From positions 1,116,001-1,180,000 of the forward strand of contig NZ_LT607753.1 of the NCBI RefSeq assembly GCF_900090295.1: a DNA stretch of 64,000 nt, read 5' to 3'. Below the pieces are notes generated by a model. The model had not been told where the DNA came from and did no database searches. It saw only the letters and a list, made by a program, of their open reading frames with translations. The DNA comes from Micromonospora coxensis (GTDB lineage Bacteria > Actinomycetota > Actinomycetes > Mycobacteriales > Micromonosporaceae). This document shows positions 58,324-64,000 of this stretch, one piece after another. The position numbers and the translations under genes were made by a program. The stretch's first letter is position 1. Each line of letters starts with the position of its first letter.

Positions 58324-59673
58324 GTGCCCGACGGTGGCACGGGTATCCGGCCGCCCGTGCGGGTCGTGGTGGTGGGCGCGGGGTTCTCCGGGCTGGCCGC
58401 CGCGTCCGTGTTGGCCGGGGCCGGCGCGCAGGTGGCGGTGCTGGAGGCCCGGGACCGGGTGGGCGGCCGGGTGCTCACCCGCCGGCTGGCCGACGGCACC
58501 GCGCTGGACCTGGGCGCGCAGTGGATCGGCCCGACCCAGGACCGGATGGCGGCGCTGGTGGCCGAGCACGCGCTGACGACCTTCCCGTCGGCGTCCGTCG
58601 GTGCGGCCACGGTGCTCTGGGACGGCCGGCGGCGGGACGCGCCGCCGGACTCGGCGCACCGGCTGGTCGCCCTGCTGGACGCGGACGCCGCCGAGGTGGA
58701 TCCGGCGGCGCCGTGGCGGGCCGCGCGGGCGGCCGAGTGGGACCGTACGACGCTGGGTGGCTGGCTGGCCGAGGTGGCGGCGGACCCGGTGTCGGCCCGG
58801 TACGTCGGACGCCTGCTCGCCGGCGGCCTGCTCGCCGCCGACCCGGCGGAGGTGTCGCTGTTGCAGCTGCTGTTCTACCTGCGCAGCGGGGGTGGCAGTG
58901 GGTTGCTGCTGGCGATGGCGGGTGGGGCGCAGCAGGACCGGATCGTCGGTGGGCCGGCGGCGCTGGCGGAGCGGATGGCCGCCGCGCTGCCGCCGGGGAG
59001 CGTCGTCACGGGCACGCCGGTGCGCGCGATCGGCCACGACGACGCCGGTGTGGTGGCGTACACCGACGGAGGCCTGCACCGGGCGGACGCGGCGGTGGTC
59101 GCGCTGGCCCCGGCGTTGGCCGGCCGGATCGGGTACGACCCGCCGTTGCCCGCGCTGCGCGACGGGCTGACCCAGCGGATGCCGATGGGTGCGGCGCTGA
59201 AGGTGCACGCGGTCTACCCGGAGCCGTTCTGGCGGGCCGACGGTCTCTCCGGGGTGTCGACCGCCGCCGAGGGGCCGGTGACCGAGACGGTGGACAACGG
59301 CGTGCCGGGCTCGTCGCGCGGGGTGCTGACCGCGTTCGCGTACGGCGGTGAGGCCCGCGAGTTGCGGCGGATGTCGCCGCAGCGACGGCGGGCGGCGCTG
59401 GTGGACGCGCTGGTGGCGATCGTCGGCCCGGCCGCCGCGCGCCCCGACGAGGTCGTCGAGTACGACTGGTCGGCCGACGAGTGGACCCGGGGCTGCTTCT
59501 GCGGCGCGCTGACCCCCGGCTCGTGGGCCGGGTACGGCCCGGAGCTGCGTCGCCCGACCGGCCGGGTGCACTGGGCGGGCACCGAGACGGCGACGCGGTG
59601 GGCCGGTTACCTGGAGGGCGCGGTGCTGGCCGGCGAGCGGGCGGCGGCCGAGGTGCTGGCCGCACACGCCTGA
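58324..59673 (+). CDS. Flavin monoamine oxidase family protein
   Basis: The 449-residue product has the dinucleotide fold [19 protein letters not shown] with [10 protein letters not shown], the GG doublet [28 protein letters not shown], and the C-terminal FAD motif [30 protein letters not shown] (HWAGTETA). Such enzymes oxidise amines or amino acids to imines with release of hydrogen peroxide. The substrate is unknown. GTG 58324 or GTG 58357 may be the start; the second gives a tighter fit to the family. No ribosome binding site decides. It is not clustered with related genes. Confidence 0.9.
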   Translation: MPDGGTGIRPPVRVVVVGAGFSGLAAASVLAGAGAQVAVLEARDRVGGRVLTRRLADGTALDLGAQWIGPTQDRMAALVAEHALTTFPSASVGAATVLWDGRRRDAPPDSAHRLVALLDADAAEVDPAAPWRAARAAEWDRTTLGGWLAEVAADPVSARYVGRLLAGGLLAADPAEVSLLQLLFYLRSGGGSGLLLAMAGGAQQDRIVGGPAALAERMAAALPPGSVVTGTPVRAIGHDDAGVVAYTDGGLHRADAAVVALAPALAGRIGYDPPLPALRDGLTQRMPMGAALKVHAVYPEPFWRADGLSGVSTAAEGPVTETVDNGVPGSSRGVLTAFAYGGEARELRRMSPQRRRAALVDALVAIVGPAAARPDEVVEYDWSADEWTRGCFCGALTPGSWAGYGPELRRPTGRVHWAGTETATRWAGYLEGAVLAGERAAAEVLAAHA

Positions 59674-59788
59674 CTGAATGGACAATCTTGATTGAAGCTA
59701 TTGAAACCTATCTACGTCTCGTGCCCTAATACTGACAGTTCCTTTCGCCACTCCCCGCCGCCCGCGCGGCATTCCCCCGGGAGGAAAG

Positions 59789-60523
59789 ATGAACCGTCTG
59801 CGCGCGAGCGCGGCGGCCCTGCTGGCGACCGTCATGGTGCTCGCCGGCGTCGCCGCCCTCCGCCCCACCTCCGCCGACGCCGCCCCGGCCGGGCTGCCCG
59901 GCCTGGACGTCTCCAGCTACCAGGGCAACGTCAACTGGTCGGCCGCCTGGAGCAACGGCGCCCGCTTCGCGTACGTCAAGGCGACCGAGGGCACCACCTA
60001 CACCAATCCGTACTTCGCCCAGCAGTACAACGGCTCCTACACCGTCGGGATGATCCGGGGCGCGTACCACCTCGCGCTGCCCGACCGGTCCAGCGGCGCC
60101 ACCCAGGCCAACTGGTTCGTCGACCACGGCGGTGGCTGGTCGCGGGACGGCCGGACGCTGCCCGGGGCGCTCGACATCGAGTACAACCCGTACGGCGCGA
60201 CCTGCTACGGGCTGAGCCAGAGCGGCATGCGCAGCTGGATCACCTCCTTCGTCAACCAGTACCGCGCCCGCACCGGCCGCTGGGCGACGATCTACACGAC
60301 CACCGACTGGTGGAGCACCTGCACCGGCAACTACGGCGGGTTCGCCGCCACCAACCCGCTCTGGATCGCCCGGTACGCCGGCGCCGTCGGCACGCTGCCG
60401 GCGGGCTGGCCGACGTACTCCTTCTGGCAGTGGTCGTCCTCGGGAGTGCTGCCGGGCGGCCAGAACGTCTGGAACGGCTCGCTCGACCGGCTCAAGGTGC
60501 TCGCCTGCGACGGACCCTGCTGA
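59789..60523 (+). CDS. Secreted GH25 lysozyme (Chalaropsis type)
   Basis: The 244-residue product has a signal peptide (LRASAAALLATVMVLAGVAALRP, cleavage near 31-32) and the GH25 barrel: GLDVSSYQGNVNW (Asp in DVS), RFAYVKATEGTTYTN, IRGAYHLALP, GALDIEYNPYG (DIE catalytic pair), WATIYTTTDWWSTC, PLWIARYAG and SFWQWSSSG. It cleaves the glycan of peptidoglycan between N-acetylmuramic acid and N-acetylglucosamine. It precedes a PGRP-type amidase by 22 bases, so both wall enzymes are probably co-expressed. The AT-rich spacer 59674-59788 upstream is likely to hold the promoter. Confidence 0.94.
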   Translation: MNRLRASAAALLATVMVLAGVAALRPTSADAAPAGLPGLDVSSYQGNVNWSAAWSNGARFAYVKATEGTTYTNPYFAQQYNGSYTVGMIRGAYHLALPDRSSGATQANWFVDHGGGWSRDGRTLPGALDIEYNPYGATCYGLSQSGMRSWITSFVNQYRARTGRWATIYTTTDWWSTCTGNYGGFAATNPLWIARYAGAVGTLPAGWPTYSFWQWSSSGVLPGGQNVWNGSLDRLKVLACDGPC

Positions 60524-60545
60524 CCCCGGACCGAGGAGGACGAGA

Positions 60546-61217
60546 ATGTCCGTACCCGTCTCCCGCCGCACCGCGCTGCGCGGCGCGGTCCTGCTCGGCG
60601 CCGCCGCCGGCGTCTCCGGGCTGGCCCAGCTCGGCGGCGACCGGGGCGTACGCGCCGCCGCCACCCGCGTCGACCAGCCGATCATCGCCAACTGCGCCAC
60701 CTGGGGCGCCCGGCCGCCGGCCTCCCGGGTCAGCGTGGTGCAGAGCCGCCCCAACAAGATCATCGTGCATCACACGGCGTTCCCGAACTCGACCGACTAC
60801 AGCCTGGCCCACGCGTACGCGAACTCCCGCGACATCCAGGACCTGCACATGGACACCAACGGCTGGCTCGACTCCGGGCAGCACTTCACCAACAGCCGCG
60901 GCGGCCACCTCACCGAGGGCCGGCACGGCAGCCTGTACGCGTTGCTGCACGGGCAGACCATGGTGCAGGGGGCGCACTGCGTCGGGCAGAACAGCCAGGC
61001 GATCGGCATCGAGAACGAGGGCATCTACCTGGACGTGCAGCCGCCCCAGGCGCTCTGGGACAGCCTGGTCCGGTTCTGCGCCTTCACCTGCCAGCAGTAC
61101 GCCATCCCGGCCAGCGAGATCTACGGCCACAAGGACTTCAACGCCACCCAGTGTCCGGGGCTGCTGCACGGCCGGCTGCCCGAGCTGCGCGCCGCCGTCG
61201 CCGCCCGCCTCGGCTAA
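60546..61217 (+). CDS. Secreted N-acetylmuramoyl-L-alanine amidase, PGRP/amidase_2 type
   Basis: The 223-residue product has a Tat-type signal (SRRTALRGAVLLGAAAGVSG) and a PGRP-like amidase domain: CATWGARPPASRV, NKIIVHHTAFPN (zinc His), GWLDSGQHFTNSRGGHLTEGR-type loop (GGHLTEGR), CVGQNSQAIGIENEG, and YGHKDFNATQCPG with the second His and Cys ligands. It would cut the amide bond between muramic acid and the stem peptide. It lies 22 bases after the GH25 gene; together they degrade both glycan and peptide parts of the wall. Confidence 0.93.
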   Translation: MSVPVSRRTALRGAVLLGAAAGVSGLAQLGGDRGVRAAATRVDQPIIANCATWGARPPASRVSVVQSRPNKIIVHHTAFPNSTDYSLAHAYANSRDIQDLHMDTNGWLDSGQHFTNSRGGHLTEGRHGSLYALLHGQTMVQGAHCVGQNSQAIGIENEGIYLDVQPPQALWDSLVRFCAFTCQQYAIPASEIYGHKDFNATQCPGLLHGRLPELRAAVAARLG

Positions 61218-61224
61218 GTTGTTG

Positions 61225-61234
61225 CTTATATAAG
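61225..61234. promoter_or_regulatory. Palindrome CTTATATAAG at the ArsR promoter
   Basis: CTTATATAAG is perfectly palindromic and contains TATAAG/TATATA, a likely -10 element 22 bases before GTG 61256 (and six before TTG 61241). The overlap of a symmetric site with the -10 box suggests an operator for the ArsR protein itself. Confidence 0.5.
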
Positions 61235-61255
61235 TCGGTCTTGATAGAAAGGGCT

Positions 61256-61624
61256 GTGCACGCCTTCGACGTCCTCGGCGACCCGGTACGCCGCCGCATC
61301 CTGGAGCTGCTGGCCCAGGGTGAGCGGAGCGCCGGTGAGGTCTGCGCGGCGATCCAGGAGGAGTTCGGCATCTCCCAGCCCGCCGTCTCGCAGCACCTGC
61401 GGGTGCTGCGGGACAACGGCTTCGCCACGGTGCGCCCGCAGGGCACCCGCCGCCTCTACGCGGTGGACCCGCGACCGCTGCGGGAGGTCGACGAGTGGCT
61501 GGCCGGCTTCCGTGGGTTCTGGGGCCCGAAGCTCGACGCCCTGGGCACCGAACTGGCCCGCGGCCGGCGCGAACGGCGGATGCGCCAGGAGCAACAGACC
61601 GACGAGGAAGAGAGACCACGATGA
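61256..61624 (+). CDS. ArsR family transcriptional regulator
   Basis: The 122-residue product is a winged helix of the ArsR/SdpR kind: HAFDVLGDPVRRRILELLAQGERSAGEVCAAI, then ISQPAVSQHLRVLRDNGFATVRPQGTRRLYAV (recognition helix SQPAVSQHLRVL), ending WGPKLDALGTELARGRRERR. No metal-binding cysteine set is present, so it is the SRPBCC-linked type rather than a metal sensor. Its stop overlaps the start of the SRPBCC gene (ATGA). GTG 61256 is chosen because the homology begins there; TTG 61241 is the alternative. Confidence 0.9.
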   Translation: MHAFDVLGDPVRRRILELLAQGERSAGEVCAAIQEEFGISQPAVSQHLRVLRDNGFATVRPQGTRRLYAVDPRPLREVDEWLAGFRGFWGPKLDALGTELARGRRERRMRQEQQTDEEERPR

Positions 61625-62259
61625 GCGACGTCACCCACCAGATCGCCGCCGTACGACGCACCGTCGGCACCCGGACGCTGGAGGCCGGCGAGGCCCGCGT
61701 GCTGACCATCAGCCAGACGTACGACGCGCCGCTGGAGGACGTCTGGGACGCCTGCACCAGCGCCGAACGGATCCCCCGCTGGTTCCTGCCCATCACCGGC
61801 GAGCTGCGGTTGCACGGCCGCTACCAGTTCGAGGGCAACGCCGGCGGCGTGATCCAGCGCTGCGACCCGCCCAAGAGCTTCTCGGCCACCTGGGAGTACG
61901 GCGACGAGGTCTCCTGGATCGAGGTCCGGCTCACCCCCGAGGGCGACGGGCGCACCCGGTTCGAACTGGAGCACGTCGCCCACGTCGACGACGAGCGCTG
62001 GCTGCAGTTCGGCCCGGGCGCGGTCGGTATCGGCTGGGACTCCGGCCTGCTCGGCCTCGCCTCCCACCTGGCCGCCGACGGCAGCGGGATCACTCCCGAC
62101 CAGGCCGCCGCCTGGATGGCCTCCGAGGAGGGACGACAGTTCTTCACGCTCTCCGGCGAGCGCTGGTGCGAGGCCGACATCGCCGGCGGCACCGACCCGG
62201 AGGCCGCGCGGGCAGCCGCCGCGCGCACCATCGCCGCCTACACCGGCGCGCCGGCCTGA
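61621..62259 (+). CDS. SRPBCC (AHSA1-like) domain protein
   Basis: The 212-residue product has the START/AHSA1-like pattern ARVLTISQTYDAPLEDVWDACTSAERIPRWF (as VWDACTSAERIPRWF), then LPITGELRLHGRYQFEGNAGG, and RFELEHVAHVDDE, WLQFGPGAVGIGWDSGLLGL. These proteins bind hydrophobic ligands and are often translated with an ArsR regulator, as here, in place of a known target. The physiological ligand is unknown. Confidence 0.9.
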   Translation: MSDVTHQIAAVRRTVGTRTLEAGEARVLTISQTYDAPLEDVWDACTSAERIPRWFLPITGELRLHGRYQFEGNAGGVIQRCDPPKSFSATWEYGDEVSWIEVRLTPEGDGRTRFELEHVAHVDDERWLQFGPGAVGIGWDSGLLGLASHLAADGSGITPDQAAAWMASEEGRQFFTLSGERWCEADIAGGTDPEAARAAAARTIAAYTGAPA

Positions 62260-62309
62260 CGGCCACGCGACGGCGCCGGGTCGCGCCTGCACGCGGCCCG
62301 ATCGGGGGT

Positions 62310-62342
62310 ACGCCGGGCCACGCGACAGCCGTGGCCCGGCGT
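62310..62342. terminator. Perfect 13-bp hairpin between convergent genes
   Basis: ACGCCGGGCCACG (62310-62322) is exactly complementary to 62330-62342 with a 7-base loop. It sits between the SRPBCC stop (62259) and the stop of the minus-strand small protein (62348) and can terminate both. Confidence 0.75.
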
Positions 62343-62347
62343 CACCC

Positions 62348-62710
62348 TCAGCCGCCGTCGGCTCCGGCGCCGAAGGTGTGCACCACCTCGATCCGGCCGA
62401 CGATGTGCCGGTTGAACTCGGCCAACTCCTCGGCCGGCACCCACAGCTCCAGGATGTCCCGGCCGCCGACCTGCCGGACCGGGTACCGGGCGGCGAACTC
62501 CCGGTCCACCTCGAACCGGGTGACGAAGCCGACGCCGGAGGCGGGCACGTTCCAGTCCCGGGCGATCATGACGGCGTACGCCTCGGAGAGCACCGGGTAG
62601 AAGATCGGCTGGTCGGGCAGGCGCGGCGGCCACGCCGTCCAGCCCGACGCCTCGACCAGCGCCAACTCCTGCGGACCGGTCGGCCGCCACAGCGTCATCG
62701 TCGCGTCCAT
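62348..62710 (-). CDS. Small conserved actinobacterial protein (often named ADP-ribosylation/crystallin J1)
   Basis: The 120-residue product is a well-conserved small protein: LWRPTGPQELALVEASGWTAWPPRLP in outline, then QPIFYPVL, YAVMIARDWNVPASG, FVTRFEVD and LWVPAEELAEFNRHIVG. Databases often call it 'ADP-ribosylation/crystallin J1', but it has no J1 active site, so I treat function as unknown. It has a strong GGAGGGGAGCG before ATG 62710. It converges on the SRPBCC gene and diverges from the NADAR gene. Confidence 0.8.
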   Translation of the reverse strand: MDATMTLWRPTGPQELALVEASGWTAWPPRLPDQPIFYPVLSEAYAVMIARDWNVPASGVGFVTRFEVDREFAARYPVRQVGGRDILELWVPAEELAEFNRHIVGRIEVVHTFGAGADGG

Positions 62711-62833
62711 CGCTCCCCTCCCCCGCCGTGCGTGCCGCCGGACGTTACCGGTCGACCGCCGGTGCGACGAGGCGGTTTCCGGGCGCGGAAAACGGAGGGC
62801 GGACTGTCGGTGGTCCCGGGGAGACTGTCCGGC

Positions 62834-63391
62834 ATGTCGTCACCGCGTACCGCCGAGGACCTCGCCGCGCTCGCCCGCGAGGGCCGGCGGCTGACGTACC
62901 TCTGCTTCTGGGGGCACCGGCCACGGCCGGACGGCACGGTCGGCGCCGGTTGCCTGAGCCAGTGGTGGCCGGCGGCGTTCGAGGTGGACGGTCGGCGCTT
63001 CGCCACGGCCGAGCACTGGATGATGTGGCACAAGGCGGTGCTCTTCGGCGACGGGGAGACCGGTGAGCGGATCCTCGCCGCCGGGCACCCGCACCGGGCC
63101 AAGGCGCTCGGCCGTCAGGTGCGCGGCTTCGACGAGGCCGTCTGGCGGTCCCGGCGCTACGACATCGTGGTCGCCGGCAGCCTCGCCAAGTTCGGCCAGC
63201 ACGACGACCTGCGGGCGTACCTGCTGGGCAGCGGTGACCGGGTGCTGGTCGAGGCGAGCCCGGTCGACCGGGTGTGGGGCGTCGGCCTGTCCGCCGACGA
63301 CCCGCGCGCCGAGGACCCGAGCCGCTGGCGAGGGCTGAACCTGCTCGGGTTCGCGCTGATGGAGGCGCGGGAGACGCTGCGGGCGGCGTGA
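62834..63391 (+). CDS. NADAR-family protein (YbiA-like)
   Basis: The 185-residue product has the NADAR pattern: LTYLCFWGH, LSQWWPAAFEVDGRRFATAEHWMMWHKA in outline (AEHWMMWHKA), RRYDIVVAGSLAKFGQH and VLVEASPVDRVWGVGLS. Related proteins hydrolyse N-glycosidic bonds in reactive riboflavin intermediates or remove ADP-ribose from guanine in DNA. Which activity this one has is not decided by sequence. There is no DarT-like ADP-ribosyltransferase beside it, so I favour the housekeeping type. Confidence 0.88.
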   Translation: MSSPRTAEDLAALAREGRRLTYLCFWGHRPRPDGTVGAGCLSQWWPAAFEVDGRRFATAEHWMMWHKAVLFGDGETGERILAAGHPHRAKALGRQVRGFDEAVWRSRRYDIVVAGSLAKFGQHDDLRAYLLGSGDRVLVEASPVDRVWGVGLSADDPRAEDPSRWRGLNLLGFALMEARETLRAA

Positions 63392-63432
63392 CGCGAGCGG
63401 GGTGGCGCACCCGGGCGGTAACGTGCGGCGGC

Positions 63433-63942
63433 ATGACCGGCGTACCGTACTCGCACTGCTCCTTCTGCGGCGTCGCCTATCCGGCGGACGTGGCCTGGCC
63501 CCGGGTCTGCGCGGCCTGCGGCGAGACGGTCTGGCGCAATCCGCTGCCGGTCGCGGTGGCGCTGCTGCCGGTGCGCACCGACGCCGGGCTCGGCCTGGTG
63601 GTGGTCCGCCGGGACATCGAGCCGGCGCGCGGGCTGCTCGCCCTGCCCGGCGGCTTCATCGAGTACGGCGAGGAGTGGTCGCAGGCGCTGGTACGCGAGT
63701 TGTGGGAGGAGACCGGCCTGGTCGGTGACGCCGGTCAGGCGCGGCTGTTCGCGGTGCACGGCGCCCCGGCCGGCGGCACCATCATGATCTTCGGTGAGCT
63801 GCCGGAGCGGCCGGCGGCCGAGCTGCCCCCGTCGGCGCCCACCGAGGAGGCCACCGAGTGGCTGGTCCTCACCGAGCCGGTCGAGCTGGCCTTCTCCACC
63901 CACACCCGCGCGATGGCCGACTTCTTCGCCCGCCACCGCTGA
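63433..63942 (+). CDS. NUDIX hydrolase with N-terminal zinc ribbon
   Basis: The 169-residue product opens with a four-cysteine ribbon (HCSFCGVAYP then RVCAACGETVW), followed by the NUDIX box GGFIEYGEEWSQALVREL continuing to WEETGL, matching GX5EX7REUXEEXGU. Similar zinc-ribbon NUDIX proteins resemble NudC-like NADH pyrophosphatases but lack the long N-terminal domain. It hydrolyses nucleoside diphosphate derivatives. It lies 41 bases after the NADAR gene and may be co-transcribed; both could handle NAD- or ADP-ribose-type compounds. Confidence 0.9.
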   Translation: MTGVPYSHCSFCGVAYPADVAWPRVCAACGETVWRNPLPVAVALLPVRTDAGLGLVVVRRDIEPARGLLALPGGFIEYGEEWSQALVRELWEETGLVGDAGQARLFAVHGAPAGGTIMIFGELPERPAAELPPSAPTEEATEWLVLTEPVELAFSTHTRAMADFFARHR

Positions 63943-63975
63943 CGGTGAGCGTGGCCGGGGCGGGCATGACGTCGG

Positions 63976-64000
63976 CGGCACGACACGCCGTGTCGTGCCG
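63976..64000. terminator. Perfect 12-bp inverted repeat at the right edge
   Basis: CGGCACGACACG (63976-63987) and its exact complement 63989-64000 are separated by one base. It begins 34 bases after the NUDIX stop and would form a strong hairpin with a small loop. The window ends on its last base, so it could be longer. Confidence 0.65.

Noticed and set aside
62834..63391. NADAR gene as part of a DarT-type toxin-antitoxin pair.
   Set aside because: No ADP-ribosyltransferase gene lies next to it; the neighbours are housekeeping-type.

Overview
The window reads as chromosomal DNA of a high-GC actinomycete, most likely Micromonospora or a close relative in Micromonosporaceae. The reasons are the very high GC, frequent GTG starts, stop/start overlaps of the ATGA/GTGA type, and two intergenic elements I associate from memory with that family: the GATCATGAAGTTGTCGCC palindrome at 15.7 kb and the 'TCTGCGAGC..CCGCAGTC' unit at 33.4 kb. 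I see no rRNA or tRNA gene, CRISPR array, transposase or integrase.

Layout. 0-0.5 kb: 3' end of an FAD monooxygenase. 0.85-1.7 kb: LppM-like lipoprotein. 1.8-15.6 kb: one long plus-strand array of overlapping genes for a phage-tail-like contractile injection system (CIS). It starts with a small holin-like protein and a membrane HEDVH protein, then a cap-like protein, sheath, tube, a long disordered Pro/Gly protein, a Pvc7-like adaptor, a VgrG-like hub/spike, a PAAR-like tip, gp25, baseplate J fused to a beta-propeller, and a tail-I-like protein. It ends in three membrane proteins, one with an Ig-like/TM/carbohydrate-binding-like layout. No AAA+ ATPase or obvious tape measure is in the window. 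A perfect hairpin closes the region.

15.7-36.4 kb: sugar-acid catabolism. A minus-strand trio (Gfo/Idh oxidoreductase, DUF993 aldolase-like, TIM-barrel isomerase) faces its own LacI regulator across a spacer with two operator-like sites. A second minus-strand operon holds LacI, a sugar ABC transporter (binding protein and two permeases), a YesL-like protein, a DUF6807 protein, KDG kinase and KDPG aldolase. It diverges from a plus-strand operon with Gfo/Idh, uronate isomerase UxaC, an L-fuconate-dehydratase-like enolase, a UxuB/UxaB-like reductase and a second Gfo/Idh, followed by a secreted pectate lyase. Together they suggest pectin breakdown, uptake, and conversion of galacturonate/glucuronate to KDG, KDPG, pyruvate and glyceraldehyde-3-phosphate.

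36.4-42.2 kb: two perfect hairpins, a 1373-residue hybrid PAS/GAF kinase-receiver-PP2C-HATPase sensor, a RelA/SpoT-type HD protein with a possible leaderless promoter, and a small membrane protein.

42.2-56.5 kb is accessory. A three-gene minus-strand unit holds an alpha/beta hydrolase, a caspase-like/P-loop/WD40-like protein and a 1665-residue P-loop protein. It looks like an NTP-dependent biological-conflict (defence or programmed death) system and is my best candidate for an undescribed system. Beside it lie a SnoaL-like protein, an HNH nuclease with a possible modified-base reader domain, a mini-GntR regulator, a DivIVA-like protein with an apparently frameshifted partner, and a membrane-anchored TPR protein. 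Some of these look less GC-rich than their surroundings.

56.5-64 kb is ordinary chromosome: ECF42-type sigma factor with its YCII partner, flavin amine oxidase, GH25 lysozyme plus PGRP-type amidase, ArsR-SRPBCC pair, a small conserved protein, a NADAR protein and a NUDIX hydrolase, with strong hairpins at 62.3 kb and at the right edge.
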